From: Pseudomonas frederiksbergensis
GTDB lineage: Bacteria; Pseudomonadota; Gammaproteobacteria; Pseudomonadales; Pseudomonadaceae
DNA length: 64,000 nucleotides
Assembly (NCBI RefSeq): GCF_035751725.1
Contig: NZ_CP142104.1
Span: forward strand, 4,402,001-4,466,000
Direction of reading: 5' to 3'
Shown: positions 1 through 7,721 of the stretch, one piece after another
How positions within the stretch are numbered: the stretch's first letter is position 1
Layout of the letters: each line of letters begins with the position of its first letter
Notes under the pieces: model-generated
The model's input: only the letters and a program-made list of their open reading frames with translations
Databases searched by the model: none
What the model was told of the DNA's origin: nothing
Made by a program: the position numbers and the translations under genes

Positions 1-486
1 GTCACGCATGGTTTCGAACAGGCGCTCACTGTCACCAAAGCTCAGCGCGCTGGCCCCCTGCGGATCGCCTACCGACAGTTCGAGGACCCGCCGCGACACC
101 TGCATCCATTTGCCGAAGCTGTCATTGAACTGACTGACCAATGCCTGCGCCTCGGCACCAGGTTGCATTGCGGCATATTGCTGCACGCGGTCATAGGCCT
201 GCTTCGCATTCTCGCCATGACTGGCGCTCAGCGCTTTCAAATGCTCATCGGCATGACCATCCAGCAGGCTGCGCTCGGCGACGAAAGCCTGATAAAGATC
301 GCGGTCGGCATTGAGCAACAGACTGATCGCCGGCAGATAACGTTTGGTCAATTGCGTGCTGGATTCAGTCACCTGACTGATGCCGCGCATCCCCGCTCCC
401 CCCATCAAGACCAGCAACACAGCCAGGAAGGCTATCGGCAGAGTGATTTTCCAGCGAAAGCCCAAGTCGGCGAAGAACCGCAGCAT
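1..486 (-). CDS. methyl-accepting chemotaxis protein, N-terminal part (cut by window edge)
   Basis: Inner-membrane chemoreceptor fragment; the first 162 codons are present and the reading frame stays open to the window edge. After a short basic N-terminus (MLRFFADLGFRWK) comes a hydrophobic segment at about residues 14-32, then a helical periplasmic region rich in Ala, Gln and Leu that resembles the four-helix-bundle ligand domain of MCPs. The HAMP and signalling domains lie outside the window. The ATG at 486 is preferred because an AAGGA ribosome site lies 8 nt upstream; the ATG at 494 is in another frame. Ligand unknown. The family call rests on topology and sequence character, because the diagnostic C-terminal domain cannot be seen. 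Confidence 0.75.
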   Translation of the reverse strand, partial: MLRFFADLGFRWKITLPIAFLAVLLVLMGGAGMRGISQVTESSTQLTKRYLPAISLLLNADRDLYQAFVAERSLLDGHADEHLKALSASHGENAKQAYDRVQQYAAMQPGAEAQALVSQFNDSFGKWMQVSRRVLELSVGDPQGASALSFGDSERLFETMRD

Positions 487-914
487 GGTGTCATTCCTTA
501 CACGGGGGGATTACCTGCCTATCGGCAGCCTTGTCTTGAGCTATAGACCATTAGTCTGATTGTCACAAAGGTTTTGGTGTGAAGGGCTGGGGTTATTCAG
601 GGTGCGGAGGGAGTTGAGCTGGATAAAACGTATCGGGTTGACGCCGTATCGTCGGGGAATCTTCTGACATTTTTCCGCTGATGCCGATCAGCTAATCGAC
701 GCAAGCCCCTGTGGCGAGGGGAATTTAGCGAAACGTCGCACCGCCCCGCGGGGCTGCGAAGCAGCCCTAAAGCCAGACCCGGGTATGTCTGATTGATTTG
801 GGTTAACGCTGGGATCGCTTCGCAGCACAACGGGGATAGATCCATGGCGCTGGACCCTGGCCTTCCAGTTTGCCCGCACTCTATTAATCACACCTCGGAG
901 ACTCCGATGGCCCC
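487..914. other. gene-poor intergenic region
   Basis: No convincing coding region on either strand. It holds the promoter side of the chemoreceptor gene, a dispersed Pseudomonas extragenic repeat (707-843) and the upstream region of the small ORF at 915, including a CGGAGACTCCG palindrome at 896-906. Open frames here have no ribosome site or protein-like composition. Confidence 0.6.
707..843. repeat. dispersed extragenic repeat (REP/BIME-like)
   Basis: The stretch begins with the CCTGTGGCGAGGGGA motif typical of fluorescent pseudomonads, contains short inverted repeats (GGGCTGC / GCAGCCC around 751-767) and ends in a CGGGGATAGATCC segment. A related element with CCTGTAGCGAG and GGGATAAATCCCCTCGCCAC ends lies at 54331-54459. 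It is non-coding. Confidence 0.55.
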
Positions 915-1052
915 ATGAAAAAAGCCAAAAAGACGCCCAAAAAAAACGCTCCAAATGAGCTGACATTTCTTGATGTTCGGCAAGCCGCACGTGATGGTCA
1001 GAAAGTGTTCGATAAACTTGTAATCACGGGCAAGCTTCCTATCAACTGGTGA
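915..1052 (+). CDS. 45-aa lysine-rich small protein, hypothetical
   Basis: A 45-codon ORF not previously recognisable to me. The N-terminus is strongly basic (MKKAKKTPKKNA), followed by an apparently folded half ending in DKLVITGKLPINW. A GGAG lies 14 nt upstream of the ATG, which is long spacing, so translation is uncertain. It sits between an extragenic repeat and the tRNA-Ser gene, reading toward the tRNA from the opposite strand. It could be a small nucleic-acid-binding protein or a remnant of a longer gene. The codon pattern looks coding, but there is no homology evidence. Confidence 0.4.
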   Translation: MKKAKKTPKKNAPNELTFLDVRQAARDGQKVFDKLVITGKLPINW

Positions 1053-1105
1053 AGATGTCACCTCAGCCAGCCTGCTCGAACCGACCTAAACCAAACGCCA
1101 GAAAC

Positions 1106-1144
1106 GAAAAAGCCCCTGAAATGTTCAACCATTTCAGGGGCTTA
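1106..1144 (-). terminator. rho-independent terminator of tRNA-Ser
   Basis: A perfect 14-bp inverted repeat (AAGCCCCTGAAATG / CATTTCAGGGGCTT) with a 6-nt loop. Read on the minus strand it is followed by a T-rich run and lies 15 nt beyond the tRNA 3' end. Confidence 0.85.
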
Positions 1145-1158
1145 GTCATACACAATAA

Positions 1159-1248
1159 TGGCGGAGAGATAGGGATTTGAACCCTAGGTACTGTTGCCAG
1201 TACAACGGATTTCGAATCCGTCCCGTTCGGCCACTCCGGCATCTCTCC
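1159..1248 (-). tRNA. tRNA-Ser (anticodon CGA)
   Basis: On the minus strand the gene begins GGAGAGATGCCGGAGTGG and ends TCTCTCCG plus an encoded CCA. The 7-bp acceptor stem GGAGAGA/TCTCTCC pairs fully. The anticodon loop TTCGAAA gives anticodon CGA, reading UCG codons. A long variable arm (TACTGGCAACAGTA) marks it as a class II tRNA such as Ser. The T-loop GGTTCAAATCC is intact. Confidence 0.97.
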
Positions 1249-1331
1249 AGTGGCGCGCATCATACCAGCACATTCGCCGGAAGCGAACCCCCGAGCGAAA
1301 TTTTTTCCGTGCTATCAGATGCTTGCGTCGA

Positions 1332-2045
1332 TTACAGCGGTACACCCAGGCGCTGGGCGACTTCTTCGTAGGCTTCGATGACGTCACCGAGGCCTTGGCG
1401 GAATCGGTCCTTGTCCATCTTCTTCTTGGTGTCCTTGTCCCAGAGGCGGCAACCGTCCGGGCTGAATTCGTCGCCCAGGACGATGGAGCCGTCGCTGAAG
1501 ACGCCGAACTCAAGCTTGAAGTCCACCAGCAGCAGGCCGGCGTCATCGAACAGCTTGGTCAGCACGTCGTTGACCTTGAGGGACAACTCCTTCATGCGGG
1601 CCAGTTGCTCGGCGGTGCCCCAACCGAACGCCACGACGTGGGATTCGTTGATGAACGGATCGCCCTTGGCGTCGTCCTTCAGGAACAGTTCGAAGGTATA
1701 CGGGTTGAGCTTCATGCCCTCTTCCACGCCCAGGCGCTTGACCAGGCTGCCGGCGGCGTAGTTACGCACGACGCACTCGACCGGGATCATGTCCAGCTTC
1801 TTGACCAGGCACTCGTTGTCGCCCAGCAGCTTGTCGAACTGGGTCGGCACGCCGGCGGCTTCGAGCTTCTGCATGATGAAGGCGTTGAACTTGTTGTTCA
1901 CCATGCCCTTGCGGTCGAGTTGTTCAATGCGCTTGCCGTCGAACGCCGAGGTGTCGTTGCGAAACAGCAGGATCAAGCGGTCAGCGTCGTCGGTCTTGTA
2001 AACCGATTTGGCTTTGCCGCGGTAGAGTTCTTCACGTTTTTCCAT
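1332..2045 (-). CDS. purC: phosphoribosylaminoimidazole-succinocarboxamide synthase (SAICAR synthetase)
   Basis: Cytosolic purine biosynthesis enzyme that ligates aspartate to CAIR with ATP to give SAICAR. The 237-residue length is that of bacterial PurC. The nucleotide-binding start [10 protein letters not shown] lies at about residues 7-16, and the family signature LVDFKLEFG followed by GDEFSPD lies near residues 175-200. It is the last gene of the leftward dapA-bamC-MBL-purC cluster, 28 bp after the MBL gene, a gene order I recognise from Pseudomonas. No anomaly seen. Confidence 0.97.
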   Translation of the reverse strand: MEKREELYRGKAKSVYKTDDADRLILLFRNDTSAFDGKRIEQLDRKGMVNNKFNAFIMQKLEAAGVPTQFDKLLGDNECLVKKLDMIPVECVVRNYAAGSLVKRLGVEEGMKLNPYTFELFLKDDAKGDPFINESHVVAFGWGTAEQLARMKELSLKVNDVLTKLFDDAGLLLVDFKLEFGVFSDGSIVLGDEFSPDGCRLWDKDTKKKMDKDRFRQGLGDVIEAYEEVAQRLGVPL

Positions 2046-2073
2046 GATGGGCTCCGCTTGCTAAGTAGATGGG

Positions 2074-2832
2074 CTAGGCGATATGTCGCCAGTCGAGCCC
2101 TGAATCTTGATCGGCCAATTGCAGCCAGTCCGGGTCGCACCCGAGGGTGTCGACAAAACATTGCCGGGCCAGCTGCGGCAGGTTGTTCTTGCTGCTCAGA
2201 TGGGCCAGGACCAGGTGTTGCAGGCCTTGCCAGCCCAACTCGGCCACCAGGAACGCTGCCTGGTGGTTGTTCAAATGTCCGTGCTCCCCGCCGACCCGCT
2301 GCTTGAGGAAGTACGGGTAGTAACCACGGGCCAGCATGTCACGGCAGTGATTGGACTCGATCATCAACGCATCGAGGTCCCGGTAACTGTCCATCACCCT
2401 GTCGCAGTACGATCCCAGGTCGGTCAACAAGCCAAAGCGCCGCTCGCCGTCGCTGAACACATACTGCGTCGGCTCACGGGCATCGTGGGCCACGCTGACT
2501 ACGCTGATATCCAGGCCACCGATGCGCAGTTGCTCGCCACCTGCCACGAAACCGGCTGGCTCGATGGGCTTGCGCAGGCCTTCAAACGTGCCACGGCTCA
2601 GATACACCGGCAGATTGTAGCGCCGAGACAGCAAACCCACGCCATGCACGTGGTCGGCATGTTCGTGGGTCACCAATATCGCGCTCAGTTGCGCCGGGTG
2701 TACACCCAGGCGCAACAGGCGCTTCTCGGTTTCGCGCAGGGAGAAACCACAATCGACCAGTACGTAGGTTCCACCACTGGCTATCAGCGTGCCGTTCCCT
2801 TGGCTACCGCTGCCGAGAACGGCAAAACGCAT
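2074..2832 (-). CDS. MBL-fold metallohydrolase (WalJ/VicX-like)
   Basis: A 252-residue metallo-beta-lactamase-fold hydrolase, probably cytosolic. The metal-binding motif H56-x-H58-x-D60-H61 (THEHADH) is intact, and further candidate ligands lie in SNHCRDM near residue 160 and NNHQAAF further on. The N-terminal GSGSQGNGTLI strand is typical of the WalJ/VicX (YycJ) branch, which has been linked to 5'-3' exonuclease-like activity, although the substrate in Pseudomonas is not established. It starts 4 bp after the bamC stop, so the two genes are probably translationally coupled. Confidence 0.85.
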   Translation of the reverse strand: MRFAVLGSGSQGNGTLIASGGTYVLVDCGFSLRETEKRLLRLGVHPAQLSAILVTHEHADHVHGVGLLSRRYNLPVYLSRGTFEGLRKPIEPAGFVAGGEQLRIGGLDISVVSVAHDAREPTQYVFSDGERRFGLLTDLGSYCDRVMDSYRDLDALMIESNHCRDMLARGYYPYFLKQRVGGEHGHLNNHQAAFLVAELGWQGLQHLVLAHLSSKNNLPQLARQCFVDTLGCDPDWLQLADQDSGLDWRHIA

Positions 2833-2836
2833 CGGA

Positions 2837-3952
2837 TCAGCCCAGGTTGTCCTGAATCACGCCCAACACCTTGCGAGCCACATCGGCCGGCGCCACGGTG
2901 TTGATGTTTTTCTCGACGGTGACCTGGACGTTGTCGCCGACCTTGCTCAGGCGAACCTGGTAGCGCTCGGCGCGGGCTTCGATTTCTTCCTTGTCCGGCG
3001 CGCTGCCGAACAGGCCACTGAAGAAGCCAGGTTTCTCGTCTTTCTTCTCGGCTTTTTCGGCCAAGTTGATGTAGTACAGGCCCAGGCTGCGGTTGATGTC
3101 TTCAACGCGCCATTCGCCCTGCTCAAGCGCACGCCCCACGCTCGACCAGGCGCGGTCGAGGTCCGAGCCGACGTTGAGCACCGGGTTGCCGCTGCCGTCT
3201 TCGCTCAGGCTGACGCGGCTTGGCGTGTCGTAGTCGCGGGTGGCGAGCATCGACACCGAACCACCCTGTTCGGCGGTACGGCTCATGCTGGCAAGCATGT
3301 CGTCCACCAGCGCAGCGTCGAGACCGGTATTGACCGAACGATTGGTGAAGGCCACGTCGGCAGTGCTGCCGGCGGGACGCTCGGCGGTGACGACGTAGAT
3401 TTCACTGGTGTTGCGCTGCACGCCCGGCTCGATCCGCACGCGCACGCGGGTTTCGCTGTCGGCTGCAACACCGGCGGCGCTCAGGCGCTTGGCCATGGCG
3501 GCGGACAGTTCATCGGAGCGCTGCCAGGTGGTGGTGAACTCGCCGGTTTGCGGGCGCTGTTCGTCCAGGCGGAAACCGTTGTCCTCGAAGAACTGGATCG
3601 CTACAGGCCAGACTTCGGCCGGTGGATGCTGGCCCATGACCCAGCTGGAATCGCCGCTCTTCTGCAGGGTGTAATCACTGGCATCGGCCACGGCCGACAG
3701 CGGCTGCGGACGTGGGACAATGTATTCACCCTTGACGCTGTCGTCGGCGACGTTGCGCGGGATCGGCAACAGCGGATCCAGGCGCTTGGCGACGCTGACG
3801 TCCGGCGGCAATTGCATCGGGGCAGTCTGTTGCGCTTCGAGGTAGTCGCTACCACGGTCGCGGAAGTAACCTTCCGGTCCCCAGATCCATCCGCAGCCAC
3901 TGGTGCTGGAGATAATCAAGGCAAGTGCGGAAAGTCCGGCCATTCGCTTCAT
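2837..3952 (-). CDS. bamC: outer membrane assembly lipoprotein BamC
   Basis: Lipoprotein of the BAM complex that inserts beta-barrel proteins into the outer membrane. The 371-residue protein has a signal peptide with lipobox S-G-C (Cys20), then an unstructured proline-containing N-terminal segment and two helix-grip domains separated near the middle. The ATG at 3952 is chosen because GAGGAAG lies just upstream and it gives a proper lipoprotein signal; the frame is open further upstream but without a signal peptide. It follows dapA by 17 bp, the conserved dapA-bamC (nlpB) pairing. Confidence 0.93.
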   Translation of the reverse strand: MKRMAGLSALALIISSTSGCGWIWGPEGYFRDRGSDYLEAQQTAPMQLPPDVSVAKRLDPLLPIPRNVADDSVKGEYIVPRPQPLSAVADASDYTLQKSGDSSWVMGQHPPAEVWPVAIQFFEDNGFRLDEQRPQTGEFTTTWQRSDELSAAMAKRLSAAGVAADSETRVRVRIEPGVQRNTSEIYVVTAERPAGSTADVAFTNRSVNTGLDAALVDDMLASMSRTAEQGGSVSMLATRDYDTPSRVSLSEDGSGNPVLNVGSDLDRAWSSVGRALEQGEWRVEDINRSLGLYYINLAEKAEKKDEKPGFFSGLFGSAPDKEEIEARAERYQVRLSKVGDNVQVTVEKNINTVAPADVARKVLGVIQDNLG

Positions 3953-3969
3953 GCGTTGTACTTCCTCAA

Positions 3970-4848
3970 TTAAACCAGGACGCCGGACTGGCGCAGGGCC
4001 TGCCGCAGCGGTTCGTGACAGGGGGTGCTCAGCCAGGTCAGTGGCAGGCGAATGCCTTCGTGCATCAGGCCCATTTCGACCAGGGCAAACTTCACCGGGA
4101 TCGGGTTGGCTTCGATGAACAGGTCCTTGTGCAGCGGCATCAATTTTTCGTTGATCGCCCGTGCGGTCTCGGCATCGCCCTTGAGCGCGGCCTCGCACAG
4201 GTCGGCCATTTCGCGCGGCGCGACGTTGGCGGTGACGGAGATGTTGCCCTTGCCGCCCAGCAGGATCAGCTCGACGGCGGTAGGATCATCGCCGGACAGC
4301 ACGATGAAATCCTTGCTCACGCCATCGATAATGGCCTTGGCACGCTTCAGGTCGCCGGTGGCTTCCTTGATGCCGATGATGTTCGGCACGGTGGACAGGC
4401 GGATCACGGTCTCGGCCTGCATGTCGCAGGAGGTGCGGCCGGGAACGTTATAGAGGATCTGCGGGATGTCGACCGCTTCGGCAATGTGCTTGAAGTGCTG
4501 GTACAAGCCTTCCTGGGTCGGCTTGTTGTAGTACGGAACGACCAGCAGGCACGCATCGGCCCCGGCTTCCTTGGCATTGCGGGTCAGCTCGACGGCCTCG
4601 CGGGTCGAGTTCGCGCCGGTACCGGCGATTACGGGGATGCGCCCGTTGACCTGCTTGACTACGGCGCGGATGACTTCGATATGCTCGTTGACATCGAGGG
4701 TTGCCGACTCGCCGGTGGTGCCGACGGCAACGATGGCATGGGTGCCGTTTTCAAGGTGGAAGTCCACGAGTTTGCTGAGGCTGGCCCAGTCAAGACGCCC
4801 TTGTGCATCCATGGGTGTGACCAGTGCCACCATACTGCCCGCAATCAT
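3970..4848 (-). CDS. dapA: 4-hydroxy-tetrahydrodipicolinate synthase
   Basis: Condenses pyruvate with aspartate semialdehyde, the first committed step of the lysine/diaminopimelate pathway. The 292-residue length is normal. The Schiff-base Lys161 (GIKEATGDL), Tyr133 (YNVPGRT) and the Thr44-Thr45 pair (GTTGES) are present. The start at 4848 (MIAGSM) matches family N-termini; the frame is open about 270 nt upstream but that part is not protein-like. First gene of the leftward operon with bamC, the MBL gene and purC. Confidence 0.97.
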   Translation of the reverse strand: MIAGSMVALVTPMDAQGRLDWASLSKLVDFHLENGTHAIVAVGTTGESATLDVNEHIEVIRAVVKQVNGRIPVIAGTGANSTREAVELTRNAKEAGADACLLVVPYYNKPTQEGLYQHFKHIAEAVDIPQILYNVPGRTSCDMQAETVIRLSTVPNIIGIKEATGDLKRAKAIIDGVSKDFIVLSGDDPTAVELILLGGKGNISVTANVAPREMADLCEAALKGDAETARAINEKLMPLHKDLFIEANPIPVKFALVEMGLMHEGIRLPLTWLSTPCHEPLRQALRQSGVLV

Positions 4849-5163
4849 GAAACCGCTCCTGCCGGAAAAAGAGAGCCGTAATGGTACTGGCGCCAAGATG
4901 CTTGTACAAGCGAACTCCCATTCCCCTTGGCGATGGTTTTCGCTACCCTTCAGGCTTTGATCGGTACCGATAAGCTCATACGCCGGTCCCCAGCCTCCGC
5001 TTTCGTCGCTACAAGCCCCGATCCTGCGTGTGTCCCGGTGTATTCGCGTTGCTTTGCAACGCAGCACATCCACAAGACGAAGGGCTTGAATCGTTCGGTT
5101 TCCCAGGGCTGGCACCGCAACGAGCTGAAACGTACCGACCGCTCATCGCTTTAGGAATGCTGC
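4849..5163. other. dapA-gcvR divergent intergenic region
   Basis: Holds the promoters for the dapA operon (leftward) and gcvR (rightward). A small perfect hairpin, GCGTTGC-ttt-GCAACGC, sits at 5046-5062. The gcvR ribosome site is AGGA at about 5153. No coding sequence or known regulatory motif was recognised. Confidence 0.5.
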
Positions 5164-5724
5164 ATGTCCACCCCCACAGTCCGCGAACAATTCCTTGTTA
5201 TCAGTGCCCTTGGCGCCAACCCCATGGAGCTGACTAACGTCCTGTGCCGCGCCAGCCATGAGAATCGCTGCGCCGTCGTGACGTCACGCCTGACCCGTCA
5301 TGGCGAGTGCAGCGCGCTCGTGCTGGAAATCTCCGGCAGTTGGGACGCCCTGGCCCGCCTCGAGGGCAGCCTGCCCGTGCTGGCCAAGAAACACGCGTTC
5401 ACCGTCAACGTGGTACGCAGCGCCGCCCTGGAGAATCGTCCCCAGGCCCTGCCCTACGTGGCTTATGTGAGTTCGGCCTACCGCCCGGACATCATCAACG
5501 AGTTGTGCCAGTTCTTCATGGACCATCACGTCGAACTGGAAAACCTGACCTGCGATACCTACCAGGCCCCGCAGACCGGCGGCACCATGCTCAACGCCAC
5601 GTTCACCGTGACATTGCCGGCCGGCACCCAGATCAGCTGGCTGCGCGATCAGTTCCTGGATTTCGCCGACGCGATGAACCTGGATGCCTTGATCGAACCG
5701 TGGCGCCCACAAAACCCAATGTAA
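5164..5724 (+). CDS. gcvR: glycine cleavage system transcriptional repressor-like ACT protein
   Basis: A 186-residue protein with two ACT-type regulatory domains (about residues 8-80 and 93-170) and no DNA-binding domain. In E. coli GcvR binds glycine and modulates GcvA at the gcv promoter; in Pseudomonas the role is inferred from homology only. Recognisable segments are the N-terminal QFLVISALGANPMELTN and the second repeat start YVAYVSSAYRPDIINEL. It lies 10 bp before bcp on the same strand, so the two are probably co-transcribed, a linkage also known in E. coli. Confidence 0.85.
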   Translation: MSTPTVREQFLVISALGANPMELTNVLCRASHENRCAVVTSRLTRHGECSALVLEISGSWDALARLEGSLPVLAKKHAFTVNVVRSAALENRPQALPYVAYVSSAYRPDIINELCQFFMDHHVELENLTCDTYQAPQTGGTMLNATFTVTLPAGTQISWLRDQFLDFADAMNLDALIEPWRPQNPM

Positions 5725-5734
5725 GGAAGCGTTC

Positions 5735-6208
5735 ATGACCGTTGCCATCGACCAGCCGGTCACCGATTTCCAGGCGCCCGCCACCAGCGGGCAGACCGTG
5801 AGCCTCGCCGCCCTCAAGGGCAAGCAGGTGGTCATCTACTTCTACCCCAAGGACAGCACCCCTGGCTGCACCACCGAAGGCCAGGGTTTTCGTGATCAGT
5901 ACGCGCAGTTCCAGGCCGCCAACACCGAAGTGTTCGGTGTCTCCCGGGACAGCCTCAAGTCCCACGAGAACTTCAAGTGCAAGCAGGAATTCCCCTTCGA
6001 GCTGATCAGCGACAAGGACGAAGCGGTTTGCCAGTTGTTCGATGTGATCAAGCTGAAGAAGCTTTATGGCAAGGAATACCTGGGCGTTGATCGCAGCACC
6101 TTCCTGATCGACAAGGATGGCGTGCTGCGCCAGGAATGGCGCGGCGTGAAGGTGCCGGGGCATGTGGATGCTGTGTTGACGGCGGCTCAGGCATTGAACA
6201 AGGGCTGA
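5735..6208 (+). CDS. bcp: thiol peroxidase / bacterioferritin comigratory protein (peroxiredoxin Q)
   Basis: A 157-residue AhpC/TSA-fold peroxidase reducing hydroperoxides with thioredoxin-type reductants. The peroxidatic Cys45 sits in STPGCTTEGQGF. The position of the E. coli resolving cysteine (residue 50) is Gln, so the enzyme is either a 1-Cys type or resolves through another Cys; Cys82 (FKCKQE) and Cys99 (EAVCQLF) are candidates. It follows gcvR by 10 bp. Length and remaining motifs (FYPKD, VFGVSRDS, RSTFLIDKDG) are normal. Confidence 0.93.
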   Translation: MTVAIDQPVTDFQAPATSGQTVSLAALKGKQVVIYFYPKDSTPGCTTEGQGFRDQYAQFQAANTEVFGVSRDSLKSHENFKCKQEFPFELISDKDEAVCQLFDVIKLKKLYGKEYLGVDRSTFLIDKDGVLRQEWRGVKVPGHVDAVLTAAQALNKG

Positions 6209-6226
6209 AATTCCCGCTGTCGGTAC

Positions 6227-6260
6227 TGGCCCCTTCGCGAGCTTGCTCGCAAAGGGGCCA
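6227..6260. repeat. REP-type palindrome acting as bidirectional terminator
   Basis: Nearly perfect inverted repeat, TGGCCCCTTcGCGAGC followed by its complement GCTCGCaAAGGGGCCA, around a TT loop. It contains the GCGAGCttGCTCGC core of Pseudomonas REP elements. It lies between the converging bcp and permease genes and probably serves as their shared terminator. Confidence 0.75.
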
Positions 6261-6283
6261 TCAGCATCACCCCATTGCTCAAG

Positions 6284-7354
6284 CTACAACAACGGCGCCA
6301 CCACCGGTTCCTTGCTCGGCCACGCATCCAGCACCGCCTTGAACAGCGTCGCCAGGGGAATCGCGAAGAACACGCCCCAGAAGCCCCACAACCCACCGAA
6401 CAGCAACACCGCACAGATGATGGCCACCGGATGCAGGTTCACCGCCTCGGAGAACAACAGCGGCACCAACACGTTGCCGTCCAGGGTCTGGATGATTCCG
6501 TAGACCGCCATCAGGTAGATGAACTGATCGCTCCAGCCCCACTGGAACAGCGCAATCAGCGCCACCGGCACGGTCACCACCACGGTGCCGACGTAAGGAA
6601 CCACCACTGAAATGCCCACCAACAGCGCCAACAGGGCGGCATAGTTGAGTCCCAGGGCGACAAAGCCGATGTACGTCACGCCGCCACAGATAAATATCTC
6701 GATGACTTTCCCGCGGATGTAATTGGCGATCTGCCGATTCATCTCCTGGGCCACCCGCGTCAGCAACGCCCGTTCGCGGGGCAGGTAACCGCGGACCCAG
6801 CGCCCGATCATTTCCCGGTCCTTGAGAAAGAAAAACACCAGGATCGGTACCAGCACCAGGTAAATCATGATGTTCACCAGCAACGGCAAGCTGGACAGCG
6901 AAAACGTCAGCGCCCACTGGCCGAACTTGCCGATCTCGCCGCGTACCACTTCGATCGTCTGCAATACCTGCTCATCCGAGACCAGGTGCGGATAACGTTC
7001 CGGCAGCAGCAGCAACAGCGATTGCCATTTGACGAGCATCCCCGGCAATTCGTTGAACAACGTCACCAACTGGTGCCAGAGCAAGGGCACGATCACCACC
7101 AGGAACACCAAAAGCAGCCCCATGAACAACGCAAACACCAGCCCTACCGCGACGGAACCGGGCAGTCGCAAGCGCTCCAGGGTGGTGACCAGACCTTGCA
7201 TCAGGTACGCCAACACCATCCCTGCCAATACCGGTGCGAGCATGCCGCCCAGCGTCAGTACCGCCGTGAATGCCAGGAACAGCAGCACCGCCAGCACCAC
7301 GGCTTCTTCATCGGAGAAGTAGCGCTGAATCCAGTCCCGTAACACTTTGAACAT
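6284..7354 (-). CDS. AI-2E family (PerM-like) inner-membrane transporter
   Basis: A 356-residue polytopic membrane protein with about seven to eight hydrophobic segments and a soluble stretch in the middle, typical of the PerM/AI-2E exporter family (TqsA is an E. coli member). Family features include the C-terminal GFWGVFFAIPLATLFKAVLD and a conserved ring of glycines (GNVLVPLLFSEAVNLHP). Substrate unknown; autoinducer-2 export should not be assumed. The start is the ATG at 7354. The TusA-like gene lies 29 bp upstream on the same strand. Confidence 0.85.
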   Translation of the reverse strand: MFKVLRDWIQRYFSDEEAVVLAVLLFLAFTAVLTLGGMLAPVLAGMVLAYLMQGLVTTLERLRLPGSVAVGLVFALFMGLLLVFLVVIVPLLWHQLVTLFNELPGMLVKWQSLLLLLPERYPHLVSDEQVLQTIEVVRGEIGKFGQWALTFSLSSLPLLVNIMIYLVLVPILVFFFLKDREMIGRWVRGYLPRERALLTRVAQEMNRQIANYIRGKVIEIFICGGVTYIGFVALGLNYAALLALLVGISVVVPYVGTVVVTVPVALIALFQWGWSDQFIYLMAVYGIIQTLDGNVLVPLLFSEAVNLHPVAIICAVLLFGGLWGFWGVFFAIPLATLFKAVLDAWPSKEPVVAPLL

Positions 7355-7383
7355 TAAAAATCCTTAAGGGGTGTCGCCTGTTT

Positions 7384-7623
7384 TCAGGCTTTCTTCAACC
7401 AGTAACGGTAGACGCCGTTTTCGTCCTCTTCGCGCAGCAGCGTATGACCGGCCAATCGGGCGAAGGTGCGGAAATCGCGCTGCGAGCCAGCATCCGTGGC
7501 GGTTACCTTGAGCACCGCACCGCTGGCCAGGCGATTGAGTTCCAGCTTGGCCTTGAGCAACGGCAACGGGCAATTCAGGCCGCTGGCGTCCAGCTCGGCA
7601 TCATGGGCTACAGCATCGATCAT
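7384..7623 (-). CDS. TusA/SirA-like sulfur-carrier protein
   Basis: A 79-residue protein of the TusA family, small cytosolic persulfide carriers. The hallmark CPxP motif is seen as NCPLPLLKAK with the active Cys at residue 18, in LDASGLNCPLP. The C-terminal half shows the family beta-alpha pattern (DFRTFARLAGH). The ATG at 7623 is chosen over an in-frame start 54 nt upstream because GGAG lies 8 nt before it and the longer form has a non-homologous extension. It starts 98 bp from the divergent bepA gene. Exact sulfur pathway unknown. Confidence 0.85.
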   Translation of the reverse strand: MIDAVAHDAELDASGLNCPLPLLKAKLELNRLASGAVLKVTATDAGSQRDFRTFARLAGHTLLREEDENGVYRYWLKKA

Positions 7624-7721
7624 TGTTTCACTCCGCAACGGGTCGTCGAGCCGCCTAGAATATCTGGTCCCGGACACGCTGTCCGGCTACAGTAAGGTCT
7701 TTGTCGACTAAGGCTTCGTGC

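Noticed and set aside
707-843. Pseudogene remnant in the first intergenic region
   Set aside because: The sequence matches a dispersed extragenic repeat present again at 54331 and has no continuous coding frame.
1159-1248. tRNA-Ser as an attachment site with an integrated island
   Set aside because: Neighbouring genes are core; no integrase and no duplicated tRNA 3' end was found nearby.
1194-2306. Long plus-strand frame opposite purC
   Set aside because: It is the reverse-strand shadow of purC and the MBL gene; composition mirrors the real genes, with no ribosome site or domain.
5307-5738. Alternative frame inside gcvR
   Set aside because: Arg/Pro-rich frameshift composition; gcvR has ACT-domain motifs and the good ribosome site.
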